This document shows, piece by piece, positions 11,081-21,905 of a DNA stretch of 64,000 nt. The stretch comes from Chelonoidis abingdonii (taxonomy: Eukaryota; Chordata; Testudines; Testudinidae). The DNA lies in the NCBI RefSeq assembly GCF_003597395.2, contig NC_133778.1, forward strand, positions 22,449,590 through 22,513,589, given 5' to 3'. The number at the start of each line of letters is the position of its first letter. The first letter of the stretch is position 1. A program made the translations under genes and the position numbers. Below the pieces are notes generated by a model that worked only from the letters and a program-made list of their open reading frames with translations, ran no database searches and was not told where the DNA came from.

Positions 11081-13002
11081 GTCTTTACCCAACTTAGGCA
11101 GTCCCTTGGATTAGGAATGACACTAATTACAGCTACAGTAGCTCTGTTGATTGTTCCACACATTCAGTTAACCATGCAGTGATATCTTAGGAGAAACACT
11201 TTCTAATTCCTGGGGCGGAAGTCTGGAACCCCAAAAAAATAGAATGTCCCCTGAAAAAATCCAGCTCAGGTTTTATGCAAGATGCAGAGCATTCTGAGAC
11301 AGTACTTCTGAGATGAAATCCTAGCCCCATTGAAGTCAATGGAAAAACTCCCATTGGCTTCATTGGGGCCAGAATTCCAGCCCTGGAGTTTTCATTCATT
11401 CTGTGTAGAAACTTGGCTGCCCAGAGTTGACATGCAAAATAAATATGATAGTTAATCACTTTAACACCAACTTTTAGTGCTAATTCCAGAAACGCTGTAA
11501 CCTGAGGTAAAACAGCTTGTTTTCCACTAGAGTAGAACCTCAGAGCTGTGAACACCAGAGTTATGAACTGACCAGCCAACCACACACCTCATTTGGAACC
11601 GGTCGTATGCAATCAGACAGCAGCAGCCAGAAAACAAAGCAAAAAAAAGAGCAAGCAAACACAGTACAGTGCTGTGTTTAAATGTAAACTACTACAAAAT
11701 AAAGCAGCATTTTTCTTCTACGTAGTGAAGTTTCTAAGCTGTATTAAGTCAATGTTCAGCTGTAAACTTTTGAAAGAACAACCATAATGTTTTGTTCAAA
11801 GTTACGAACGTTTCAGAGTTACAAACAATCTCCATTCCCAAGCTGTCTGTAACTCTCAGATTCTACTATATCACTGGAATGCACAATAATGAAGAGGCAG
11901 AAACTGCACATCAGTGTTACCTCAGACCCTTCTCTGCAGGCCAACAGCTAAGATAAAAATGTGCCTTTTCAAACAACAGTCTACCTGGAGAGGAAGCTTG
12001 GTCAATTAAAAAAAAAAAATCTAGTGATGCTTGGTCCTAGGGGCTTAGTTAATGTTATTTTTCCTCACACTTTTTGATGCTAAAAGGTACTTAACTATAT
12101 TTTGCGTCTTCATAGGTTATACTCTGCCATAAGAATAATAAAGCATTAAATAAAGGCAGCTAAACAGTTATGGAAATATTTTCAAGAGCTCTCAGGATTG
12201 GCTTAATTCTGATTCAAATTGAGTTTGACTTCAGTGGGAACAGAGCAAGGCCAATACAGAGCGCATGCGAAACTCCCATCCTTAGTGGCAGTGTGAACAC
12301 TGGCAGACTTTGTGGGCAAAGGACACTTTTCACTTGCCTTAGGGCAAAAGGAAAGACCTAGGGTGAAATCCTGGTTCCACTGAATTCAATAAAAGTTTTG
12401 CCATTGATTTCACTGAGGTCAGGTTTTCACCCCAAGAGTTAGTGCTGGGTATCAGTGCTACCCCTTCTCTTCCCTGGTTTTTAACAAGCAAGCAAACAAA
12501 CCATTTCAAAGTCCACTCTCCTTTCTCCTTTTTTTGGATCCGTTCACACCCAACAATTCCCACTGATTTTTCTAGTTTCCCAAAGGTGCAAAATCTTCGC
12601 TCTGCAACATTCAGGACAAAAACCCAACAGCAGTATTGGTGTGAAGATTGCCATATTGTTTCTGCAGCTCCCTTAAGCTTCGAGATGGTTGAGATTTTCT
12701 GAGTTTTATTGAGGCTCCCAGTGAAGTCGTTCTGAAAGTTATACAATGGTTTCCAAGGCTTATTTGTTACAAAGGTTTTAAACAGCTCATTGAGATTAAC
12801 AATAAAGTCTCTCTTTTTTACTGTGAGCCTAATGGGTGAATGGCAGTAACTTTGCAAGTGTGAATTTTCATTTGAACAGTTCATTCACTTCATTTCTTGT
12901 TCACCACATTCTGTATAAGTCTGTCTATCTTGAGGTTTATTTCATCACTGGGCAAGAAGACGGTTCTTAGAAATGTAAACCAACATCTATCTTAAAAGGT
13001 CC
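11081..13002. other. Spacer with palindromic-repeat remnants
   Basis: Two imperfect palindromes with CCATTGAAGTCAATGG-type cores lie at about 11309-11385 and 12360-12437. The second overlaps the C-terminal end of the window's longest open frame (12339-12884, minus, 181 codons), which matches no domain I recognise. A-rich tracts occur near 11641 and 12008. Confidence 0.45.
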
Positions 13003-13215
13003 AGAGAGGAAGGATGGCCCAGTGGTTTGGTCATAGGCTTCGGGAGACCAGGAGTTAATTCTCTGCTTTGCCACAGATTTGCTGTGTGACCTTGGGCAAG
13101 TCACTTAGCCCCTCTGTGCTTCAGTTCCCCATCAGTACAATAGGGATAACAGCATAGCCCTGCCTCACAGGGATGTTGTGAGGATGAATACATTAATTTC
13201 TGAACATGTCACTAT
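13003..13215 (+). repeat. MIR-type SINE
   Basis: The tRNA-like head (TGGCCCAGTGGTTTGG as A-box region, AGGAGTTAATTC as B-box region) is followed by the CORE segment TGTGACCTTGGGCAAGTCAC, then TTCAGTTCCCCATC and AATAGGGATAACA. This is the classic MIR order in forward orientation. Other MIR-like copies are at 16990, 21695, 48500 and 60228. Confidence 0.9.
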
Positions 13216-14395
13216 GACATTTCACTCCATATTCTTTATGAAAATATGCTTATGATATGAATATGACATAACTGAGATGTACTTCATTCAAGATGGGTCA
13301 TGTAAGATATCATTGGAAAGGTTATGATTTATTGAATGTGATTATCCAATTTTTATGCCTGTATCATTTCTGTATCTGAAGTTAGGAATTTTGACTATGT
13401 ATCTGTATTTCAACTATGCTATTTTGGGTGACGGCCACTTCTAACACTTCAGGTGCAACAATGAAAAAGCCAGACAGGGCTGATGGCCTATCAATGAGGA
13501 GAATGTACTGTGGAAAGGCAGGTGTTCCTGGGGACACTCCATACTGCCACTAAATTATGGACGCTGTGATACTACAGAGTCAGATGGTCTTGTCACCTGA
13601 TACTAAACATTTCTTGGGACTTCTTATAACTTTCCACTAGAAGGGAAGGGGGGTCAAGTTTGGGGGAAAAAAGGATTCCCTCCTTATGTAAATCCCATTT
13701 AAGGGTGGGGAGTAAGGCAAATGGGATCCCTCCTCTCCATGGCCTGTCTGCCCAAGAAGAAAGACTGCTAGAGCCACCTGAAGGGAAGGCAGGGAGGAGT
13801 CCACACTGAGACAGGGGTCCAATCTGAAAAGGAATATAACTGGAACTCCGAACCACAGAAACTGTGCAACCTGCCTAAAATAACATTTAGGGTAAGAAAT
13901 TACATTTTGTAACCTGTTTCTGAAGTATATTGAGCTTAGCTTGTGTGCTTTGTTTTATTTCTCAGTAATCTGCTTTGTGCTGTGTGCTATCTCTTATATT
14001 CACTTAAAATTCACCTTTTGTAGTTAATAAACTTATTTCTTGTTTATAATATAACCCAGTTTATGTAATTTCTAACTGGGGGGGGGGAAGAAGTTGTGCA
14101 TATCTCCCTCCACGTTGAGGGAGGGAGCGAATTTAATAAAACCTTTGGGTTTGTATTCCATAAAGGGAGTGGGCACCAGCCCCTAAGGCTGAAGCTTTCC
14201 AGAGCAGATCTCTGTCTCTCTGTGCAGCTGGGTGTGGCCCTGCCTGTGTGCTTGGCTGGAAGAGGCTTGTGAGCCTCGCCCAGCAAGGCCAGATAAAGGG
14301 GACCTAGAATAGGCTGACTCAGTGGCATCTCAGCACATCAGATGACACCACAAAGGGCCCAGACCCCACAGTCATAATCTTTACAGTGATGAGGG
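13216..14395 (+). mobile_element. LTR-like repeat with polyadenylation signal
   Basis: Order and wording match a repeat abundant in turtle genomes: AAGATATCATTGGAAAGG near 13308, then GGGTGACGGCCAC, TAGTTAATAAACTT with AATAAA at 14026-14031, then a G run and GTTGTGCATATCTCCCTCC. A single polyadenylation signal about two-thirds in and a short downstream tail fit an LTR, but no target duplication was found and both edges are approximate. It is highly degenerate, with no retained protein. It could also be a fragment of a larger LTR retrotransposon. Confidence 0.5.
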
Positions 14396-14523
14396 CCATA
14401 TAAGTATCTTAGATGGATTCTTGTTCTGAGAATAGTCAGTCACATTCACAATGAGCTTATCCCATTACAGTTCGGCATGAGCTTATCATGTGAAACATCA
14501 AACACGTGTTAACATGCATTCTG

Positions 14524-14582
14524 GACTTGTCTAAATACAGAAGTTGCACCAATTTAATGCCAATTGGTTCATTTAAACTGGT
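14524..14582. repeat. MITE half (GTTGCACC family)
   Basis: ACTTGTCTAAATACAGAAGTTGCACC resembles the left arm of the short MITE at 22229-22318. The right arm is not visible before the LTR-like unit that follows, so the MITE may have been split by it. Confidence 0.35.
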
Positions 14583-14959
14583 TGATACAGGATGATTGGC
14601 TCCTTTAGAAGGAAGCAAGGTCTAGAGCACCTGTGACTAACTACCTGTTGCCCAATTGGGCTTGTGGGCAATGCAGAAGAGAAGAGTGAGGGGGGCCTTA
14701 TAAAGGGCAAAACGGCAGCAGGTGAAGGATGGCTGCTCACTGACATCTCTCAGCCCAGGGAGGTAAGGATATTGCTGGAGGAGGCTCTGGCAAAGACTGC
14801 AGAAAGCCCAGGGGTCCTGTAAGAGACCCTGAATAACCAGAGGAGGGCCAGGAGAGCAGTAGAGGGGGTTGCCTGCTGACTTCTTTGATCCAGGGAGAGA
14901 GAGAGAGTTGAAGAAGGCTGAGCTCCAGCTAGGAAGAGCTGAGATTGGCAGCTTGGTGA

Positions 14960-15440
14960 ATCATAGAAGATTAGGGTTGGAAGAGACCTCAGGAGATCAT
15001 CTAGTCCAACCCCCCTGCTCAAAGCAGGGCGAATCCCCAACTAAATCATCCCAGCCAGGGCTTTGTCAAACCAGGCCTTAAAAACCTCTAAGGAAGAAGA
15101 TTCCACCACCTCCCTAGGTAACCCATTCCAGTGCTTCACCACGTTGCTAGTGAAAAAGTTTTTTCCTAATATGCAACCTAGACCTTCCCCACTGCAACTT
15201 GAGACCATTGCTTCTTGTTCTGTCATCTGGTACCGCTGAGAACAGCCAAGCTCCATCCTCTTTGGAACTCTCCATCAGATAGTTGAAGGCTGCTATCAAA
15301 TCCCCCCTCACTCTTCTCTTCTGCAGTCTAAATAAGCCCAGTTTCCTCAGCTTCTCCTCGTAAGTCATGTGCCTCAGCCCCCTAATCATTTTCGTTGCCC
15401 TCCGCTGGGATCTTTCCAGTTTGTCCACATCCTTTCTGTA
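14960..15440 (-). mobile_element. CR1 LINE 3' end, minus strand
   Basis: Read on the minus strand, this is a 5'-truncated CR1 ending in the family 3' terminus. On the plus strand it starts TCATAGAAGATTAGGGTTGG, followed by AGACCTCAGGAGATCATCTA and CCAACCCCC. The ORF2 C-terminus is at 15041-15428. It belongs to a different CR1 subfamily from the copies at 3450 and 48769, which have a GTCAGACTAGATGATCATGA-type end. The 5' edge near 15440 is uncertain and could extend to about 15480. Confidence 0.92.
15041..15428 (-). pseudogene. CR1 ORF2 C-terminal fragment
   Basis: Two overlapping minus-strand frames together cover the family C-terminus. The frame at 15147-15428 gives LERSQRRATKMIRG, EEKLRKLGLFRLQKRR and DLIAAFNYL; the frame at 15041-15256 gives [13 protein letters not shown] and [14 protein letters not shown] frameshift in the overlap joins them. 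These motifs lie downstream of the reverse-transcriptase active site, so the fragment is non-functional but well preserved, which makes it probably younger than the copy at 3461. Confidence 0.9.
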
Positions 15441-15715
15441 GTGGGGGGCAGAGACAGACTGGAACAGAGGAAGAGCTCCAGGAGTGGCTGGAGATGCCAG
15501 AGCTGAGTATGAGCTTTTATGCTGTAGTGATGGACTTTATTTTGAGACTTTAAGATTGTTTTTAACTGTTGGTTGTTTAACCAGCCCAAAGCCAGGATGA
15601 TCATAGCCACGAGAAAGCATTTGTGGAATTCATTCAGACGCCCTGAGAGATGGGAAAACTGAAACAGGCCTCTGCAGAATCACTCGAAACCAGCAGAGAA
15701 TGCTACAGAGCATGC

Positions 15716-16345
15716 ACGTCCTTTTACACCAGTGTAACTTAATAGTGTGGGCTCTCTTATATTGGTTATCAAATTTATCTTGTGCTCATAAATCTACCAA
15801 TGCAAGTTTAGTAGATATAATTCAGGTTTAAACTGAGATTTTTTTTTCTGAGAATTTTTTTTCTGAACAGTAAATTCACAGACAAATGCAGTTTTTAATT
15901 TAATTTTTTTGTGTGGCATTAAAACTATTTGTGAATTTGGATTGAATTTGGCAAATACTTGTGGCATAAAATCATTTTTTCTACAAAAATAAAAGTCAAA
16001 ATGGTTTGTTTCAGGCATTTTGAAATGAAACATTTTGATTATGTTTCAAAACATTTCATTTTGACCATTTTGAAACAAAAAGTTTAAACATATTTTATTT
16101 TGAACACTTTCTTTTGAAAAAGGGGGACCTCCCCCCATTAGGCTGAAAAAATACCTAAAGCAAGAACAAAACAATAATAAATGTTTTGGGAAGAACAAAT
16201 TTTTGTCATCTTTTTGTTTTGGTGAGAAAAAACAAAAAAAATTCAATTTCAGTTCAAAACAAGCTGATTTTTTTCTTCTCTTTTCTTTTTGCTTTGGGGA
16301 GAGGCCTGGATCAAAATCAGTTATTTGCTCAGCTCTTCTCCAAAT
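15716..16345. repeat. AT-rich palindromic sequence (TAGAGCT-like family)
   Basis: Runs of TTTTTTCTGAGAATTTTT, AAATGTTTTG and the inverted CAAAACATTTC, plus a GCTCAGCTCTTC right end near 16326-16340, resemble the AT-rich MITE family at 6489. The left end is not clear. The open frames on both strands here are low-complexity K/F-rich translations. Confidence 0.35.
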
Positions 16346-16558
16346 GCTGTTGATCATACTGAATGCTCATTCCACTGGATTGTTTGTTCTTTATAAACAC
16401 AAAGCAACTCCTGCTTTTTATAGCAATATGTCTTGAAAGCAACGTTTTGTGGAAAGGAAAAAAGCCCACACATTTTGACTGACGAAATGAAAAACTGGGA
16501 CATTTCTCCTGAAAGAAGCTCCTGGGACACTGAGCTTTTGTATGGGACTAGGTCTGTC

Positions 16559-16805
16559 CAGGGGCGGCTCCAGGCCCCAGCACGCCATGCGCGTGCTTGG
16601 GGCACGAGGGGCGCTCTGCCGGGTCGCCGGGAGGTTGGCAGGCAGGCAGCCTTCGACGGTATGACTGCACAGGGTCCGCTGGTGCTGTGGCTCTGGTGGC
16701 ATGCCTGCGAGAGGTCCACCGGAGCTGTGGGACCGGCGACAGGCAGAGCGTTCCCCGCGGCATGCCGCTGTGCTTGGGAGGGCGAAATGTCTAGAGCCGC
16801 CCCTG
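16559..16805 (-). mobile_element. GC-rich hAT MITE (CAGGGGCGGCTC family), copy 2
   Basis: Termini CAGGGGCGGCTCCAGG and AGAGCCGCCCCTG are inverted, and a perfect 8-bp duplication GGTCTGTC flanks the element (16551-16558 and 16806-16813). Its reverse complement aligns along its whole length with the copy at 3603-3864, for example through GGTCCCACAG and ACCAGCGGACC-like blocks. It is one of the most GC-rich patches in the window, and all overlapping open frames here are compositional. Confidence 0.93.
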
Positions 16806-16984
16806 GGTCTGTCCCAGTATAAGTGGGACATATGGTCACTTTAAGGATGATAGGCCAAAGCAGAGCTGTCTCTCCCACAAATATCACTGGTGAAAGTACT
16901 TTTGTGTCTGGCTTGAAAATAAGTGAGAGTCATGAGGTTCTGTGAGAAAAGAAGGTATTTGAGGTGAACACCAGAGAGAAGTTG
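16806..16984. other. No recognised feature
   Basis: Short spacer between a MITE target duplication and a MIR-like copy. Confidence 0.4.
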
Positions 16985-17235
16985 TGCAGGTCAAGATATG
17001 TTATAATAATAACTCCTATATAGCATCTCCTCCCAGAAAAGCCAAAGGTGCCCTTTATTAATAGGAATGATTGAGCCTCACAACAGCCCTTTGAAGTGCA
17101 TAGTTGTATCTTCATTTGACAGATGGAGAATCTGATGCAAACACATGGCATGAACTGCCCAAGGTCACATAGGAAGTATGATGGAGACAGAGCAATGGAA
17201 CTCTCCTATCAAATTCCAGTGCCATGCCTCAGTCA
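16985..17235 (-). repeat. MIR-type SINE, reversed
   Basis: CTTCATTTGACAGATGGAGAA and CTGCCCAAGGTCACATAGGAAG are the reverse complement of the MIR CORE segment, as in the better preserved reverse copy at 48500-48700. The tRNA-like head is diverged. Confidence 0.75.
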
Positions 17236-18345
17236 GGGGCATGTGCTTTCTCTCAGGAACTAGAAAGGAGAAGGTCCTTTGAGGAGGAACCATTGCAGCA
17301 TTGACAGTGTGTGCTGCAATGACCATTCTGTGGTGCACATTATGGGTATGTAGAGTATGAGGTGACAGCAGGCTGTTGGTGGGGAGCCCTCCCTGCCCCT
17401 TTGGTAGTGTGATGAGGGCTCTGGAATGAGGACAGGGTCAGCTGCAACTGATTAAACATTGACTGCCAGTGTGTCTTGACACCTTAGTTTAAGGACAACT
17501 GCCTAGAGCACCTTACAATGTTCAGTATACACAGCAAAAGGTGGCAAGTACCCAGAAGCAAAATGTATGCACCTGAAATGTACAGGCTATGCCTCTCATT
17601 ACAAAATGACTTTTCTGCTGATGGATATTTCCTACAGTGTTTGTCAAACAGTAGGTTCATGGCTTAGTCAGGGACAAAGTTATTAAGGACATAAAACGCC
17701 ATCTGGATGATGCTAATAAACATAAAACCTAACCTTCAGATATGTTGCTGCAGTGACCAGACTGTGCCAGACCAGATTACCCTCTGTTTGTGTTAAAATC
17801 TGAGCCTTGGTATAACCCTTTTGGCTGTCCTAGCCTCATATATCTTACTCTGAAAACCTAAAATGCAGTTATTCCAAAAAAACAAATTAGTGCTCCCTCC
17901 CTGTCATCTTTCTGTCTTAAAAAGATTGGTTTCCCAATTAAGTTTCTTATTCTGTTTCTAAACAGTTGGTGGCTTGTTTTAAAACTTTTATTTAGGATTT
18001 CTGCTTGTCAGAATAGTTGGCAATTTGTGTGATGAGGGGAAAAAAAGAAAACCTCATGGCCACTGAAATGTAAAAAATGTACTGGGATGTTTCTGAACTT
18101 GTTTTTACAAGAAAATGATGGGATTTTCCACACACACCAAAAAAAAAAAAAAAGGAAAAAAACCCTCTGTGTGCTATATGAATAATCTACTAAGCTGTTC
18201 ATGACTAGATTCTGATCCTCTGATTTCTGTTGCATAGTCCTTCACTACTTGAGTGATTCCTCTGAAATCAATAGAACCTCTTGTGACATAAGTTGCTACT
18301 CAGAATGAGTAAAGGATCAAGATTTGGCATAATCCATTAAATATT
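17236..18345. other. Unassigned, with a palindromic-repeat remnant
   Basis: An A run lies at about 18140-18153. About 18203-18335 resembles a diverged CCCATTGAC-family palindrome (TTCTGATCC at one end, GGATCAAGA at the other). No gene seen. Confidence 0.4.
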
Positions 18346-18758
18346 AGAGCTTGTCAAAAAGTTTCCAGTGGAACAGGTTCCCACCAGTAAATGCAGTTTT
18401 GTTGAAACTGAAATGTTTTGCGGGAATGTGTCAATTCTGACAAATTCTTTGATGGAAAATTATTGAAATGAATCATTTTGACTTTCTTGTTTCATGTTGC
18501 TGAGGTAAAATGTTTTGTTTTAATGTTATTTAAATTTTGCTCAGTCTTGTGTTATATTCAAATATGAATTTTAATATTGATATGATTATGTTTCAACTTT
18601 ATTGCAGTGAAGCATTTTGGTATTATTGAAACAAAACTTTGGAATTTCTGTTCCTCAGCAAATGTCAAGATTAGGACTTGTTATTCTGATTTGGAACTTA
18701 AATTTCACAATGTTGAAATTTCCCACAGAACAGATATTCCATTTTCTGACTAGCTCTA
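18346..18758. repeat. AT-rich palindromic MITE (TAGAGCT family), copy 2
   Basis: Ends TAGAGCTTGTC (18346-18356) and GACTAGCTCTA (18748-18758) are inverted repeats. Interior blocks such as GTTGAAACTGAAATG and CATTTTGGTA..GAAACAAAAC appear on both strands. It matches the ends of the copies at 6489 and 45226. Confidence 0.6.
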
Positions 18759-20526
18759 TTAACCATGTAAATTAAAACTATGATGACCTAGAACTCAGCC
18801 CAGTTCTGCTCTGCTGGTGGGATTTGGGGTGTGTGTGCAGCAGGGAAAAATGGAGAGAGAGAGACTGTCCATGCAGCTGCCTAAGGATTGCAGAGTTGGG
18901 ACAAGGATCTTCTCAGATTCCCATCTTGTGTTACCTTAATAGGCCATGCTGTCTGCATACCTGCTAGTCCTGTTGTAGGGAGCACATGTAGACTCCTCAA
19001 CATCTTTGAAGCTATGGAGTTAGGGTTTTAATTCATTTTTGCACCAGTTAGCAGCATAGGGACCAAAGTGAGCTCTGAAAAAGTTTCCCCTTACTTCAAG
19101 GTCTCAATCCTCTAAACCAGTATGTACATACATCAGTCCCATAGTCCTCATGTGAATAAAACTATGGATGTGCAAAATTGCTTGCAGGATTGGGCCTCTC
19201 TCTGGGGAAATGACATTAAGTTAGAACAGTATAGGGGACTTTGGGGACGTTATCTGTATAATAAACCCTTCCGAACTTTGCACTTTGGAATGTCTTATGC
19301 TTTGTCTGTCCTAAGCGCTAACTGAATGATTGTGAGGTTTCCTCTGTTTCAAAAACTGTAGTATTATTTAAGATATGATTTTTGAAGTCTTTTTCCTCTT
19401 GAGATATTGTGGTACTGCAGAACGCTAATGTGTATCTCTTTTCTTCTTTATGAGCATGCTAATCTGTTGAGTGTGTGTGTGTGTGTATATATATATAAAC
19501 CACCCTCATAATTTATTTTTAAGTTTTGTTCAAGTTTTGAAAATGTGCTTAGTTTTGTCTATTTATGCTAGCTTGATTAGAATAAATAAAATTTGATATT
19601 TTGCATAGTTTTTAATGTAAAAACAAAACAAAAACCAGAACTGATTACTTAAGTAAATTAATGACTGGCAATGGTGGTTGCCATTAAAAGGCCAACGTCT
19701 GCTCACAACTAGCATGCTGTTATTATGGTTATTTCTTATGCTAAATATGGGGGAAATTGTTGTTTCTCAGATACTGATGATATGTGATAAATGCTGGCTA
19801 ATATTGATATTTTAACGGTGATGACTGCATCTCCCCCCTTAGTGTAAAACTATGCAGTGAACAAAATCTATGAGCCAGATTCTAATACCTTTACACACAC
19901 TGAGAAGTACCTAATTCTGCAAGGTTTCTCACTGAAACCAATGGTACATTTAACATGAGTAAGAGCATCAGAATCTGTCCCACTGTTAACAACTGCATCT
20001 TCACTGTCCTGGGCTTGACCGCACAGGCCTGTTGACAAATGCAGATTATGATACCATTCAGCAGGATTTACTTTTATTCATGTAGCTCTGAATCTATTGG
20101 AATCTGACCCAAGGGTAGCCAGTCACGTCCTCTAAATATGTATGCAGAGAAGTGATTCCAAAGGGAGAACAAAATGTTGGAATGACAAAATTTTTAAAGC
20201 AAAAATGAGAATTACTAGTGTTAATTCTATGCAAAATGGTGCTTAAATTAATTTTTCTTATGCACTTCTAAGTGTGTTCATTGTGTGGATAATTTTAATA
20301 TTTGCCGTAGATCATGCTTTTGTTACAGAATTTTAAAAGTTGTTTCCCCCCAGAATTAAATAGCAAAGGTCTATATTTTCTGTCTAATCATCTTGATTTA
20401 CTAATGTAATGACTCTGGTGATTGGACACATGCACACAAGATCTGCACAGAAGAAAGAAATACAGAAACACAAATGTGTGTTGATAGAGGCCCCAACCGT
20501 TTTGTTACCCTATGTGTTTGCATGGA
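18759..20526. other. Mostly unassigned
   Basis: A palindromic-repeat remnant ends GCTTGCAGGATTGGGCCT at about 19179-19196. A TG/TA tract lies at 19470-19497. Nothing else is recognised. Confidence 0.4.
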
Positions 20527-20765
20527 GTTTGTGTCTACACTGCAACTGCAGGTGGGATACACACCTTGGCAAGGGATATTCACATTAGCGTTAATCTGGC
20601 TAGTTCGCTGTAAGAGCTGTGAAGACATAATGGCACAGGCTTCAGCATGGACTGTGCAAGACCTTCTGGTCTCCTGGGGTACATACGTGCATCACTAGCC
20701 CAAGCTACTGTGTCTTCACTGCTATTTTAGTGAGCTAGCTAAATTAAAGCTAGCACAGGTATACT
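20527..20765. repeat. Probable Harbinger-like MITE
   Basis: GTGTCTACACTGCAACTGCAG at the left and GCTAGCACAGGTATAC at the right resemble the ends of the MITE at 24461. TCTACACTGCA is the common element of this family in turtles. No clean target duplication was found. Confidence 0.45.
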
Positions 20766-20779
20766 ATCAAATCCAAACA

Positions 20780-20898
20780 TTTTTCATTTTCTATTTTTCA
20801 CAAAAAAGTATAAGTTTTCTATGGAAAATTTTTATTTTATTTTGGTAGAAATTTTCCATGGGGGGGGGAGGAAGCCCCATTTTGCTGACCAGCTCTAG
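20780..20898. repeat. TAGAGCT-family MITE, right-end fragment
   Basis: Ends CTGACCAGCTCTAG and carries TTTCTATGGAAAATTTTT in its interior, as in the other copies. The left part is missing or unrecognisable. Confidence 0.4.
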
Positions 20899-21694
20899 TT
20901 GTCTGACTCTGAGACCCACTCTTTCCCTGATCCATCAGAACTTGGACTTGTTGACCTTCAGGGTATTCTGGAGAATTTTCCCAGAGAAAGATGGAGGAGT
21001 GAAAAGCGGCCAGCTGGGTGAATGGGAGGTGTTATGACAAGGGCTGAGGTAATTTACTGCATATGGCAATTTACTTTAGCACTCTTCAGTTGTTTGGCTA
21101 TTGATCTGATAGACTATTTGAATTTTTGTAATGATTCTAGTGATGACTTGGATTTTTATTTTTTACTAAAAGTATAAATGTTAGGCCAAATCCTAAGATC
21201 TTTGCTAAGGTTTTACTCAGTCCTTGCTGAGTCAAACTCCTGTTACAATAACTTTATCTCTTACTAACCCACTAGGACATAAATGGTGAAGAGACACAGA
21301 ACCTTGCAGAGTTAATGACATCCCAAGCACCTAAAGCTGCAACCCCCACTTTGTTTTAGGTATTTGTGATGTTATCCACCCCGGAAAAACTCGGTCTTGG
21401 AGAATAAACAAACAGCCAGACAAAACTTCATTTTCTTTTCAATTGAATGTATTAGATATTAGAGTTATTTCTAAAAGAAGGCCTTTTAGTTCACCTTTAA
21501 TTGCATTTTATGGTGTGTGACTTAACCCATATCTGAAATTTTGGTGTCTCTTAAAAAAAATAGGAAAAAAGACAGAAAAAAAAAGAAAGAAATTGTTTGG
21601 TCAAACAACTTTTTTAGCACCAAAATTCTTTTTTTCTAGTCTTTTATTTCTGCATTAGCTAAGCACATGCATTATACTGTGATCTAATGAAGAG
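20899..21694. other. No recognised feature
   Basis: A-rich and T-rich tracts at 21551-21590 and 21608-21650 are partly complementary. No gene or named repeat is visible. Confidence 0.35.
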
Positions 21695-21905
21695 AGCATG
21701 GGGCCAGGTATCTGGAAACCAGGAAACTACTGTTGACTTCAGTGAAACCAGGGTTTCACCCATGAACACTATTCCCAGCTCTGCTATTGATTCAGTATGT
21801 GACCTTCTATCTTTGTTTCACCATCTGTAAAACAAGGATAATGATATTTTGAAAGTCCTTTGAGATTTACACATCGTGTTATATTAATGACAGGTAAGAG
21901 CTTGG
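21695..21905 (+). repeat. MIR-type SINE
   Basis: CCAGCTCTGCTATTGATTCAG, TATGTGACCTTC, TTTCACCATCTGTAAAACA and CTTTGAGATTTAC occur in MIR order. The head contains GGAAACCAGG followed by a GTTGACTTCAGTGAAA palindrome remnant, which may be a small insertion. Confidence 0.8.

Larger units (their letters stand above)
14590..15715 (+). mobile_element. LTR-like unit split by a CR1 copy (edges uncertain)
   Basis: GC-richer sequence with TATAAAG at 14699-14705 and a CCCAATTGGG box 40-50 bp upstream, followed by purine-rich leader-like sequence, is reminiscent of the U3/R layout of the LTR at 10279. The sequence resumes after a minus-strand CR1 insertion (14960-15440). I could not find inverted termini or a target duplication, so LTR identity is an inference from composition and core-promoter spacing. 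Confidence 0.4.

Noticed and set aside
12339..12884. Longest open frame in the window, 181 codons, minus strand
   Set aside because: No known domain, no splice or promoter context, and its C-terminal end lies in a palindromic repeat remnant. One frame of this length in 64 kb is compatible with chance.
13003..13060. A functional tRNA gene
   Set aside because: The A-box and B-box-like sequence is the head of a MIR SINE; no cloverleaf can be drawn.
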